Assembly (NCBI RefSeq): GCF_001889065.1
Contig: NZ_LWHB01000056.1
Location: 1-15,425, forward strand
From: Suttonella ornithocola
GTDB lineage: Bacteria > Pseudomonadota > Gammaproteobacteria > Cardiobacteriales > Cardiobacteriaceae
Reading direction: 5' to 3'
DNA: 15,425 nt
Position 1 is the first letter of the stretch, and the number at the start of each line of letters is the position of its first letter. Below are positions 1 through 7,230 of the stretch, piece by piece. The notes beneath the pieces are model-generated. The model saw nothing but the letters and a program-made list of their open reading frames with translations, searched no databases and was not told where the DNA came from. The translations under genes and the position numbers were made by a program.

Positions 1-32
<32 letters not shown>

Positions 33-54
33 GTGCTTGGCTGAAGGATAAAAA

Positions 55-558
55 GTGGCAGATTTAAACTATAGTGCCTTAGAAGAAGTAATTAAAAAGC
101 ATAACTGGTGGTTTTCAGTATCAGAGTTGCATGGTATGTTGACTGCACTGACGATTTATAAAGAGGGTGTATACTGGTCGTCTTTATTAGCGTTAAAGGA
201 GGATAAAATAGCTGAAACGCTGATTCCAGAGTTACTGGAGCATATTGAAAAGCAGCTTAAGAGCGATACTTTATCTTATCAATTATTATTAGCAGAGGAT
301 AATCCGCTTTCTGTTCGTACAGAAAGCCTTGCACAGTGGGCACAAGGATTTACAATGACAAATAATTATTTACGTGAGATTCACAAATATCCTCAGCTAG
401 ACGCTGCTGCTGAGGAATTTGTTCAAGATGTAAAAGCAATTAGTCAGTTAGATATTGGTATTCAGGATACGGAAGAAAATCGACGTTTATTAACTGATTT
501 AGAAGAGCACTGCCGCATGGGAGCATTAATGCTGTATGCGGAAGTGCATTCACAGTAA
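55..558 (+). CDS. ygfB: UPF0149 (YgfB/YecA-like) family protein
   Basis: A small, probably cytosolic, mostly helical protein of 167 residues, typical of the UPF0149 family. Visible family marks are SELHGML near residue 23, the LAQWAQGF segment near residue 92, and the C-terminal EEHCRMGALMLYAEV segment. The biochemical role of the family is poorly defined; YgfB of Pseudomonas has been linked to repression of a lysis/AmpC regulatory pathway, which I would not assume here. The start is taken as GTG because AAGGA at 44-48 lies six bases upstream and TAA at 49-51 closes the frame just before it. In many gammaproteobacteria ygfB precedes pepP and ubiH; here it stands alone, convergent with rseP. 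Its last 9 bases overlap the end of rseP. The TTAT tract just upstream could affect expression. Confidence 0.85.
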   Translation: MADLNYSALEEVIKKHNWWFSVSELHGMLTALTIYKEGVYWSSLLALKEDKIAETLIPELLEHIEKQLKSDTLSYQLLLAEDNPLSVRTESLAQWAQGFTMTNNYLREIHKYPQLDAAAEEFVQDVKAISQLDIGIQDTEENRRLLTDLEEHCRMGALMLYAEVHSQ

Positions 559-1923
559 ATATCGCCATAAATCTTTTAGGATAACAAATCCCATAAAGGT
601 AAGAACGATAGAAGCCCCTATACGATAGCTCCATTTTTCTGCTGATTTTCCAAGAGGTTTACGGCGAATCATTTCTAATACGCAGAAGAGCATATGACCG
701 CCATCTAGCATTGGAATAGGTAGCAGATTAATGGCAGCTAGGGATAAACTGACGATACCTAAGAAGTTTAGAAAAACATCTCCACCAACTCTAAGGGTTT
801 GTCCCGCGGCATCACCAATGGTGAGTGGTCCGCCCATATTATCTAGAGAAACTTCTCGCTTAATTAATCGTCCGAACATTTCAAATGTTAGCTTGACATA
901 ATAGCCAGTTTTCTCAATGCCTTTTGCTAATGCTGGAAAGAGTGAATATTTTTGGATGACACCGTATTGGTCAAAAAAAGCCTGACTCGGTGGTTCATAT
1001 GCCCATTGCACGCCTAAATAACCAATCATCTGATGATTTTTGAGTTCTCTTTCTCCTAAATTTCCTTCAAGTGTTATGGATTGATTATCACGTAATACCG
1101 TTAAAGAAATAGGTTGGTTGGCTAAGTTCTTTAGAATAGAGGCAACGACATATACCCCACTTTCTTCTGGAATTTTTTCTTGGTTAATGGCCAAGATTTT
1201 ATCTTTTGGTTTGAGTCCTATTTTTTCAGCAGGGCTGTCTGGCATCACTTTTCCAATCCACGCAGGATAGCGATGGTCAACTAACATCATGCCAGTGACT
1301 TGCGAGATATTTAGTTCATCACCGACTTTCAAATGAGAAAAGTTTAAAGTGGTTTGATGCGGTTGATCTTTACGCAAATATTCTATGGTAATGGGTTTGT
1401 GCGGAGCGGTTGATAAGGCAACATCTGCATCGGTTGATAAGACGACATTTGTTCCATTGATTTGCGTGAGGGTATCACCGACTTGTAAGCCTGCTTTAGC
1501 TGCCATACTATCAGGGGTGATATAAAGAATTTCTGGACGTACACCACTCACGCCATTCATAAATAAGAGCGCAAAAGCGAGTACGGCAAAGACTAGGTTT
1601 ACAAAAGGTCCAGCAAATGCGATCAAAAAGCGTTGCCATGCTGGCTTGGCAGCAAAAGTACGGTGTCGTTCTTCTGGTGGAATATCTTTATCTTTGCTTT
1701 CACCATACATTTGTACAAATCCACCTAACGGAATAGGCGCGAGGGTATATTTTGTACCGTCTTTTTTTCCAGTCCAGCTGAGAAAAGGTTTACCAAATCC
1801 CAGTGAGAAGCGGAGGATTTTAACGTTAAAAAATCGGGCAACGGTAAAGTGTCCCCATTCGTGGATGGTGACTAAAATACCAATAGTAATAGTAAATCCG
1901 AGAAGTCCCCAAAGTACTGCCAT
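550..1923 (-). CDS. rseP: Site-2 intramembrane zinc protease RseP
   Basis: Inner-membrane metalloprotease that cuts the membrane anchor of the anti-sigma factor RseA after DegS has cut it, so releasing sigma-E; it also clears remnant signal peptides. The 457 residues match the family length (about 450). HEWGH at residues 21-25 in the first membrane helix is the zinc HExxH site. Two PDZ domains fill the periplasmic part (roughly 125-200 and 220-300). The third zinc ligand lies in NLLPIPMLDGGH, with LDGGH at 406-410, and a last membrane helix closes the protein. The start has AGGA eight bases upstream. It is the last gene of the rpsB-to-rseP cluster, 53 bp after cdsA. bamA, which usually follows it in gammaproteobacteria, is absent, and the gene ends inside the convergent UPF0149 gene. 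Confidence 0.97.
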   Translation of the reverse strand: MAVLWGLLGFTITIGILVTIHEWGHFTVARFFNVKILRFSLGFGKPFLSWTGKKDGTKYTLAPIPLGGFVQMYGESKDKDIPPEERHRTFAAKPAWQRFLIAFAGPFVNLVFAVLAFALLFMNGVSGVRPEILYITPDSMAAKAGLQVGDTLTQINGTNVVLSTDADVALSTAPHKPITIEYLRKDQPHQTTLNFSHLKVGDELNISQVTGMMLVDHRYPAWIGKVMPDSPAEKIGLKPKDKILAINQEKIPEESGVYVVASILKNLANQPISLTVLRDNQSITLEGNLGERELKNHQMIGYLGVQWAYEPPSQAFFDQYGVIQKYSLFPALAKGIEKTGYYVKLTFEMFGRLIKREVSLDNMGGPLTIGDAAGQTLRVGGDVFLNFLGIVSLSLAAINLLPIPMLDGGHMLFCVLEMIRRKPLGKSAEKWSYRIGASIVLTFMGFVILKDLWRYLL

Positions 1924-1976
1924 AAGTAATTCCTGAAAAACTAAAGAGTTGAAGTGTGTTTAGTGAAATTTTGATG

Positions 1977-2870
1977 TTAAAAATAAAACATAAAAGGGGT
2001 ACTAATCGCAAAATTCCATAGAGTTAATCCGGATATCCAGCTATCAATACGATCGTATACACCACCATGTCCGGGCATAATAGCACCACTGTCTTTTACT
2101 CCTGCATGACGTTTTAGCATACTTTCAAATAAATCTCCGATACTGGCGTAAATCAGCGCAATTAAGCTACAAATGAGGCAATAGGCGAATAGAGAAAAAG
2201 AGAAAGGAATTTCCCAAGTTTTCACATGATGAAGGGCAATAAAAAAGAAGATAACGAAAAGACCTATTGCGAGTAATAGTCCGCCAATAAAACCCTCCCA
2301 AGTTTTATTAGGACTAATGATAGATGAAAATTTTCGCTTTCCAAAGGCTCTTCCAAAAAAATACGCACCGGCATCGCTTGCCCAAATCAGAATGAGTAAG
2401 ACTAATATGCCGCTTCCACCAATGGAAAATTTTAATCGCATAATAGAGAGAGTAAATGCGGTTAAAAAGAGAATTCCTAGCATAATAACAAGCTTTTCTC
2501 CTCCCCATATTTGTTCTGTTTTTGTATATTGCTTTAATAAAATGGGGACAAGAAATAGCCAAGCAATGGTTGCAAGTCCAGATATGGGAAGCGATAAGCG
2601 TTGCCATGTTGATGAGATTAATAAAATATTTGGATCAGTGCTTGATATATCATAATTTAATATATAAATGATGCCCCAAGTGATTATTCCAGTAATAATG
2701 ACAAAAATTGTTTCTGCAGATTTAGAAGTTTTCAATAATTTTGCCCATTCATAGGCAGCAATATTAATAATAACGCCCCAAGCAATATTAAATATCCAAT
2801 TTGGAGCAGCGAGCATTATCCAGGCAAAGATAGGAATGGCAATCAGTGCAGAAATAATCCGTTGTTTCAT
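1977..2870 (-). CDS. cdsA: Phosphatidate cytidylyltransferase (CDP-diacylglycerol synthase)
   Basis: Integral inner-membrane enzyme that joins CTP and phosphatidic acid to CDP-diacylglycerol, the branch point for phosphatidylethanolamine, phosphatidylglycerol and cardiolipin. The 297 residues contain about eight hydrophobic helices. The CDS family signature is complete at residues 250-276: SMLKRHAGVKDSG, then PGHGGVYDRID, including the KD pair and the HGG..DR..D metal/CTP site. The C-terminus runs some 20 residues past the signature with a last hydrophobic segment. AAGGAT precedes the ATG, nine bases after the uppS stop, so the two are very likely co-transcribed. In many relatives dxr lies next to this gene; it is not here. 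The product feeds the cardiolipin synthase encoded further right in the window. Confidence 0.96.
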   Translation of the reverse strand: MKQRIISALIAIPIFAWIMLAAPNWIFNIAWGVIINIAAYEWAKLLKTSKSAETIFVIITGIITWGIIYILNYDISSTDPNILLISSTWQRLSLPISGLATIAWLFLVPILLKQYTKTEQIWGGEKLVIMLGILFLTAFTLSIMRLKFSIGGSGILVLLILIWASDAGAYFFGRAFGKRKFSSIISPNKTWEGFIGGLLLAIGLFVIFFFIALHHVKTWEIPFSFSLFAYCLICSLIALIYASIGDLFESMLKRHAGVKDSGAIMPGHGGVYDRIDSWISGLTLWNFAISTPFMFYF

Positions 2871-2879
2871 GAAAAATCC

Positions 2880-3599
2880 TTATGATGAGGGTTCATCAAT
2901 GGTGCCAAATCGGCGTTCGCGAGCGTGATAGGCGGAAATCGCTCGTTGGAAAGCTTCTGCATCAAAATCTGGCCAAAGGGTATCAGTAAAGTAAAGTTCG
3001 GCATACGCCATTTCCCATAAATGGAAGTTACTAATTCGCATCTCACCACTAGAACGAATCAATAAGTCAACGGGGGGTAAGTCTGGCATAGGACGAGCTG
3101 CTTCATAGCTAGAAGCATTGATATCATTAGGGTGTAATTGCCCAGAGGCAATTTGTTTAGCAAGATTTTTAGCCGTTTCTACAATAGCCCAATGTCCACT
3201 GTAGTTGAAAGCAAAGATAACTTCCATTCCCGTGCAATGAGCGGTTATGGCTTCTGCGCGTTCAAAAGCTGCGAGTAACTTGTTGGAGAGATTTTCTCGA
3301 CTGCCAAGAATACGCATACGAATATTCTCATCGGCTAATGCTTCAGACTTTTTAGCAATATTTCGCTGAATAAGCTCTAAAATCAGACGAACTTCTTTTT
3401 CAGGGCGCGTCCAATTTTCCGTGCTAAAGGCGAATAAACTTAAGGTTTGAATACCCATTGTGGATGCTGTTCGAATAACAGCATCCACACTATCACGTCC
3501 AGCGCGATGCCCAAAGCTACGCGGACGCCCGCGCTGCTTTGCCCATCGTCCATTACCATCCATAATAATGGCAACGTGCTGCGGCGGCGTAAGCGACAT
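2880..3599 (-). CDS. uppS: Undecaprenyl diphosphate synthase (di-trans,poly-cis)
   Basis: Cytosolic cis-prenyltransferase that adds eight isopentenyl units to farnesyl diphosphate, giving the C55 carrier for peptidoglycan and O-antigen. The 239 residues carry IMDGNGRWA with the catalytic Asp14, GHRAG near residue 30, and FAFSTENWTRP near residue 57. The late signature region (from residue 182) reads RSSGEMRISNFHLWEMAYAE, where enterobacterial enzymes read RTGGEHRISNFLLWQ; Arg, Gly-Glu, Arg and Ser-Asn are kept, but the His/Gln after the Glu is Met. NYSGHWAI replaces the common NYGGRWDI. These changes look tolerable but are uncommon. The start is two bases after the frr stop (TAATAATG junction) with only a weak ribosome site inside frr, suggesting translational coupling. 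dxr, which sits between frr and this gene in E. coli, is missing. Confidence 0.95.
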   Translation of the reverse strand: MSLTPPQHVAIIMDGNGRWAKQRGRPRSFGHRAGRDSVDAVIRTASTMGIQTLSLFAFSTENWTRPEKEVRLILELIQRNIAKKSEALADENIRMRILGSRENLSNKLLAAFERAEAITAHCTGMEVIFAFNYSGHWAIVETAKNLAKQIASGQLHPNDINASSYEAARPMPDLPPVDLLIRSSGEMRISNFHLWEMAYAELYFTDTLWPDFDAEAFQRAISAYHARERRFGTIDEPSS

Positions 3600-3601
3600 T
3601 A

Positions 3602-4159
3602 TTACATTTCCATTAAGTCTTTTTCTTTTGTGGCTAAAGCTGCATCAATTTGTTCGACGTATTTGTCAGTTAGTTTTTGAACTTCTGTCTCGCCACGACG
3701 TTGGTCGTCCTCAGAAATGGATTTATCTGCTACTAACTTAGCAATTTCATTGTTGGCATCACGACGAATATTGCGAATGGCAACTTTTGCTTGCTCTCCT
3801 TCTGCTTTAACAACTTTAACCATTTCTTTCCGACGCTCTTCAGTCAGTGGTGGAAGGTTTATATGAATATTTTGACCGGCCGTATTGGGTGTGAGTCCTA
3901 AATCAGAATTGATAATGGCTTTTTCAATTTTTGAAACCATATCTTTTTCCCAAATTTGGATGGTTAGTGTGCGATAGTCTGAAACGCTAACATTTGCGGC
4001 TTGAGATAAAGGGACCATAGAACCGTAGTATTCCACTTCTACATGGTCTAATAATCCAACATTTGCACGACCAGTTCTGATTTTGCTTAATTCATTATCA
4101 AGAGAAACCAAAGATTTCTTCATTCGATCTTCAGCATCTTTAAAAATGGTATTTAACAT
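3602..4159 (-). CDS. frr: Ribosome recycling factor
   Basis: Cytosolic factor that, with EF-G, splits the post-termination ribosome into subunits. It is 185 residues, the standard length, and co-linear with the family: an N-terminal DAEDRMKKSLVSLDNELSKIRTGRA helix, VEYYGSMVPLSQAANVSV in domain II, and a C-terminal coiled-coil helix with EERRKEMVKVVK and VAIRNIRRDAN. No unusual residue is seen. AAGGAGT stands six bases before the ATG, in the nine-base gap after pyrH. It is followed two bases later by uppS. The pairing with pyrH is nearly universal in bacteria. Confidence 0.98.
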   Translation of the reverse strand: MLNTIFKDAEDRMKKSLVSLDNELSKIRTGRANVGLLDHVEVEYYGSMVPLSQAANVSVSDYRTLTIQIWEKDMVSKIEKAIINSDLGLTPNTAGQNIHINLPPLTEERRKEMVKVVKAEGEQAKVAIRNIRRDANNEIAKLVADKSISEDDQRRGETEVQKLTDKYVEQIDAALATKEKDLMEM

Positions 4160-4168
4160 AGTTACTCC

Positions 4169-4900
4169 TTATGAATGAATGACTGTACCAACCGCTTCAT
4201 CAAATACTGCCCGAACAATTTCATCAGGTTTGGTCATATCAAACACTAATAATGGCATATCATTATCACGACACATCACAATTGAAGTTGCATCCATGAC
4301 TTGTAGATTTTCGGTTAATACTTTTTGATAGCTTAAATGGCCGTATTTTACCGCATCATCATACTTTTTGGGGTCTTTTGAGTAAACACCATCAACTTTG
4401 GTTGCTTTAAACATAGCATCCACTTCTAATTCAATAGCACGCAAGCTAGCAGCAGAATCGGTGGTAAAGAAAGGATTGCCTGTTCCAGCGGCACAAATAA
4501 CCACTTGTCCTTTTTCTAAATGACGAATTGCGCGACGGCGAATAAATGGTTCACAAACTTCATCAACGCGTAGAGCAGACATCACGCGCGCTGGAATATC
4601 TGCTTGTTCTAGCGCATCTTGCATGGCTAAAGCATTCATTAGAGTGGCTAGCATTCCCATATGATCACCCGTTACGCGCTCCATGCCTAGTGCGGCTAAT
4701 TGTGCGCCACGAAAAAGATTTCCTCCGCCAATCACAATCGCGATTTCAACACCTGCACGATTAAGTTGTCCAATTTCATTAGCAATTCGAGTGACAACTT
4801 TGGCATCTAAGCCGAAACTTTGATCGCCCATGAGGGCTTCTCCGCTCATTTTTAATAATATGCGACGATATTTTGGGGTTTTATTTTCTAGTGTCATCAT
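4169..4900 (-). CDS. pyrH: Uridylate kinase (UMP kinase)
   Basis: Hexameric bacterial UMP kinase of the amino-acid-kinase fold: UMP + ATP to UDP + ADP, normally activated by GTP and inhibited by UTP. The 243 residues show RILLKMSGEALMG at the N-terminus, the IVIGGGNLFRG phosphate-binding loop near residue 56, DHMGMLATLMNALAMQDAL, and the GTGNPFFTTDSAASLRA nucleotide loop, followed by KVDGVYSKDPKKY. Two adjacent ATG codons could start it; AGGAG lies four bases before the first and seven before the second, so either may be used. It is separated from tsf by a terminator and 476 bases, so it probably has its own promoter; TACAAT at 4924-4929 (minus strand) is a candidate -10 but I see no good -35. 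Confidence 0.97.
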   Translation of the reverse strand: MMTLENKTPKYRRILLKMSGEALMGDQSFGLDAKVVTRIANEIGQLNRAGVEIAIVIGGGNLFRGAQLAALGMERVTGDHMGMLATLMNALAMQDALEQADIPARVMSALRVDEVCEPFIRRRAIRHLEKGQVVICAAGTGNPFFTTDSAASLRAIELEVDAMFKATKVDGVYSKDPKKYDDAVKYGHLSYQKVLTENLQVMDATSIVMCRDNDMPLLVFDMTKPDEIVRAVFDEAVGTVIHS

Positions 4901-5105
4901 GGCGCTCCTATTGAATTTAACGTATTGTAAAAGGGTTTATGTAAAAGACGTTATTAACAATTCGGTAAATAAATGGGTTTGAATAGTTCTCCTGAGTAAG
5001 ATAGGAGTAGTTTTCAATTAAAAACTAGATATCAAAAGTTAATATAGCTACATGTCTTTTAACTAGCATACAGAATTTGAGTGTTTTTCCGTACTAATGT
5101 GCTGT

Positions 5106-5180
5106 CTATGGCTAGTCGATTTGTACGCAATCTGAACTCATTCAGCGATATTTATTTAGTTAAATCTGCTAGCTTTATAG
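5106..5180. repeat. Imperfect long hairpin in the tsf-pyrH spacer
   Basis: GCTAGTCGATTT (5111-5122) faces AAATCTGCTAGC (5162-5173): ten of twelve positions pair, as two 5-bp helices around a 2-base internal loop. CTAT (5106-5109) and ATAG (5177-5180) extend the pairing outward after a bulge. Inside sits a second small hairpin, CTGAA (5132-5136) and TTCAG (5141-5145) with a four-base loop. It could be a structured leader or small RNA, or a decayed repetitive element. It has no U-run, so it is not a standard terminator. Confidence 0.5.
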
Positions 5181-5331
5181 TAGGGCTTCTGAAAAAGGTA
5201 TACCATATTTGGAGATAGGATGCTGTTTCCAAAGTGTATATTGAGTTAACGTTGTATGCATTTTTTTGGGAAGTTGGCTATATGCTTATTGCTAGAAGTA
5301 TGGAATAGTTTGTATTGGTCAATTTTTTTCC

Positions 5332-5361
5332 AAAAAAAACCGCCGTATGAAACGGCGGTTT
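5332..5361 (-). terminator. Rho-independent terminator after tsf
   Basis: Read on the minus strand, AAACCGCCGT (5361-5352) and ACGGCGGTTT (5346-5337) form a perfect 10-bp stem with a five-base loop, followed by an eight-base U-run (5339-5332). It starts 16 bases after the tsf stop codon. It should end most rpsB-tsf transcripts and so separate the strongly expressed translation genes from pyrH onward. Confidence 0.93.
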
Positions 5362-5376
5362 AAGTCGTCATCAAAC

Positions 5377-6258
5377 TTACTGACCTTTTGCCTGAGCCAT
5401 TACTTCAGCAACAAAATCAGATTCTTCTTTTTCAATGCCTTCTCCAAGTTCATAACGAACGTATTGGACAACTTTAGCATTTTTAGATTTAAGTAAATCT
5501 TCAATGGTTTGATCTGGGTTTTTGATGAATTTTTGACCAAGTAAAGTCACTTCGCCAAATAGTTTTCTCATCGTGCCTTCAACCATTTTTTCAATCACAT
5601 TGGCAGGTTTACCGCTTTGTTCTGCTTTTGCACGGTGAATTTCGTTTTCTTTATCTAAGAAATCTTGTGGTAAAGATTGTGCATCTAAAGCGATAGGGTT
5701 ACCAGCAGCGATTTGCATAGCTAAATCTTTTGCTAACTCTGCATCGCCACCTTCAACTTCTACCAATACGCCAATTTTTTTGCCGTGAAGGTAAGAGCCA
5801 ATAATACCATTTGCACTTTTTAAAGTAACGAAACGACGAACGTTCATGTTCTCACCGATTTTGGCGATGAGTTCGCGGCGGCGCTCATCAACGGTTTTGC
5901 CAGCTTCGTATTCAGCGGCATTTAAAGCTTTAACGTCTGCTAAATCTTTTGTACGGGCGATATCAGCTACTTTTTTAGCAAAAGTTTGGAATTCATCACC
6001 CATAGCAACGAAATCTGTTTCGCAGTTAACTTCTGTCAAAGTGACTACTTTAGCGTCGTCTGTTGCTGAAACAACTAAGGTTCCTTCAGCAGCAACACGA
6101 CCAGCTTTTTTATCTGCTTTAGCCAAGCCAGCTTTGCGCATATGCTCAACAGCCGCTTCGATATCACCATTGGTTTCGGTTAATGCTTTTTTACATTCCA
6201 TCATGCCAGCGCCAGTACGCTCGCGTAGCTCTTTCACTAATTGTGCAGAAATTGCCAT
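5377..6258 (-). CDS. tsf: Translation elongation factor Ts
   Basis: Nucleotide exchange factor that recycles EF-Tu from the GDP to the GTP form. The 293 residues (E. coli 283) begin with the UBA-like domain, LVKELRERTGAGMMECKKAL, which is one family signature, and carry the second signature VNCETDFVA near residue 80. The C-terminal dimer/coiled-coil region ends in DFVAEVMAQAKGQ. AGGAG lies ten bases before the ATG. It follows rpsB after 56 bases containing a hairpin and is followed by a strong terminator, so rpsB-tsf form one unit, as in most bacteria. Confidence 0.98.
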   Translation of the reverse strand: MAISAQLVKELRERTGAGMMECKKALTETNGDIEAAVEHMRKAGLAKADKKAGRVAAEGTLVVSATDDAKVVTLTEVNCETDFVAMGDEFQTFAKKVADIARTKDLADVKALNAAEYEAGKTVDERRRELIAKIGENMNVRRFVTLKSANGIIGSYLHGKKIGVLVEVEGGDAELAKDLAMQIAAGNPIALDAQSLPQDFLDKENEIHRAKAEQSGKPANVIEKMVEGTMRKLFGEVTLLGQKFIKNPDQTIEDLLKSKNAKVVQYVRYELGEGIEKEESDFVAEVMAQAKGQ

Positions 6259-6286
6259 AAAAACTTTCTCCTAATCTTTAGAGGAA

Positions 6287-6304
6287 AGCGGCATTAAAGC
6301 CGCT
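6287..6304 (-). promoter_or_regulatory. Hairpin between rpsB and tsf (possible attenuator)
   Basis: AGCGGC (6287-6292) and GCCGCT (6299-6304) make a perfect 6-bp stem with a six-base loop. On the transcribed strand it is followed by UUUCCUC, a poor U-run, just upstream of the tsf ribosome site. It may lower tsf relative to rpsB by partial termination or may protect the rpsB 3' end against decay. The role is inference. Confidence 0.6.
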
Positions 6305-6314
6305 CCAAGTGGAC

Positions 6315-7115
6315 TTATTCGCCGTCTTTAGCGGTTTCTTCCGCAGGCGTAGCAGCTTCTTCTGCTGCAACTTCTTTTTCAACTACGACTTCTTCTAATG
6401 CCGCAGCAGCATCTTCGCCACCACCAGTGGTAACGCTTGCTTTTGCAGCTTCAATGGCATCAGCGATTGCTTCTACATAAAGACGAATGGCACGAACAGA
6501 GTCATCATTACCCGGAATAATGTAATCTACGCCATCAATGTCGCCATTGGTATCAACCACGCCAACAACAGGGATGCCTAATTTGCGAGCTTCTTGAATA
6601 GCGATGTGCTCATGCCCAACGTCGATAACGAACAAAACGTCTGGCAGTTGTTTCATGTGACGAATGCCAGTCAATGAACGTGCTAATTTTTCACGCTCAC
6701 GCTCTAATACGATGACTTCTTTTTTCGCTAATTTTTCATAAGTGCCGTCTTCAGACATTTTTTCAATTTCTTCTAAACGACGGATAGATTGGCGAATGGT
6801 TTTGAAATTGGTCATCATACCGCCTAACCAACGGAAGTTGACATACGGCATACCGCAACGCTTCGCAGCTTTTTCGATGGATTCGGTTGCGCTACGTTTT
6901 GTGCCAACAAACATGACGCGTCCACCGTTGGCAACGACGGTGCCTAAGAAATTTAAGGCATCATTGAGCATTGGAACAGTTTGCTCTAGGTTGATGATAT
7001 GGATATCACCACGTTTGCCATAAATATAAGGGGCCATTTTTGGATTCCAAAAACGGGTGCGGTGACCAAAATGGGCGCCGGCTTCAAAAAGCTCGCGCAT
7101 ACTAACTTTACTCAT
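6315..7115 (-). CDS. rpsB: Small ribosomal subunit protein S2
   Basis: Late-assembling 30S protein required for S1 docking. The first 225 or so residues align with the family: VSMRELFEAGAHFGHRTRFWNPKM, then YIYGKRGDIHIINLEQTVPML, FVGTKRSA, VNFRWLGGMMTNFKT and VDTNGDIDGVDYIIPGNDDS. The protein is 266 residues against 241 in E. coli; the extra length is a low-complexity Ala/Glu-rich acidic tail (about 230-266: EEVVVEKEVAAEEAATPAEE). GGAG lies seven bases before the ATG. It is divergent from map, an arrangement shared with E. coli, and is preceded by a leader with the fold expected for S2 autoregulation. Confidence 0.98.
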   Translation of the reverse strand: MSKVSMRELFEAGAHFGHRTRFWNPKMAPYIYGKRGDIHIINLEQTVPMLNDALNFLGTVVANGGRVMFVGTKRSATESIEKAAKRCGMPYVNFRWLGGMMTNFKTIRQSIRRLEEIEKMSEDGTYEKLAKKEVIVLEREREKLARSLTGIRHMKQLPDVLFVIDVGHEHIAIQEARKLGIPVVGVVDTNGDIDGVDYIIPGNDDSVRAIRLYVEAIADAIEAAKASVTTGGGEDAAAALEEVVVEKEVAAEEAATPAEETAKDGE

Positions 7116-7224
7116 AAAATAACTCCATAGGGTTAAGCCTCCGAATATCCCGCTCTCTCAACGCAAAAGTGCGCACCCGAGAGAGTGTGTCGATATTCGT
7201 GTGTTTTCGATTTGCCTTTCGGCG
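7116..7224 (-). promoter_or_regulatory. rpsB leader RNA (S2 autoregulatory element)
   Basis: Seen on the minus strand: an outer 8-bp stem CGAATATC/GATATTCG (7199-7192 with 7149-7142), a middle 7-bp stem CTCTCTC/GAGAGAG (7185-7179 with 7159-7153), and an inner stem of CGCA/TGCG (7173-7170 with 7165-7162). Loop bases GGGT (7178-7175) can pair with ACCC (7133-7130), which lies four bases before the GGAG ribosome site (7126-7123), so a pseudoknot could gate translation. Gammaproteobacterial rpsB leaders are known to bind S2 and repress rpsB-tsf; I recognise the general architecture but not a verified match. Confidence 0.8.
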
Positions 7225-7230
7225 GTGCGC

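Larger units (their letters stand above)
4901..5376. other. tsf-pyrH intergenic region, 476 bp
   Basis: No convincing protein gene is seen on either strand. From the tsf side it holds the tsf terminator (5332-5361), then AT-rich sequence, then a 75-base imperfect hairpin (5106-5180), a short inverted repeat TTTGGA/TCCAAA (5208-5213 and 5228-5233), a CTCCT/AGGAG pair (4989-5007), and the pyrH leader with a possible -10 box TACAAT (4924-4929, minus strand). It is about three times longer than the E. coli tsf-pyrH gap as I remember it, so it may contain a small RNA or the remains of an old insertion. Neither is shown by the sequence alone. Confidence 0.7.

Noticed and set aside
2317..2655. 112-codon plus-strand reading frame antisense to cdsA
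   Set aside because: Entirely inside a well-supported gene on the other strand, with no recognisable motif or ribosome site.
5337..5361. The tsf terminator acting also on the plus strand
   Set aside because: On the plus strand the stem is followed by AAGTCG, not a U-run beyond the three in the stem, and no plus-strand gene ends there.
5846..6274. 142-codon plus-strand reading frame antisense to tsf
   Set aside because: It mirrors the strongly conserved tsf frame, has no ribosome site, and its composition (many Ser, Ala) is that expected of an antisense shadow.
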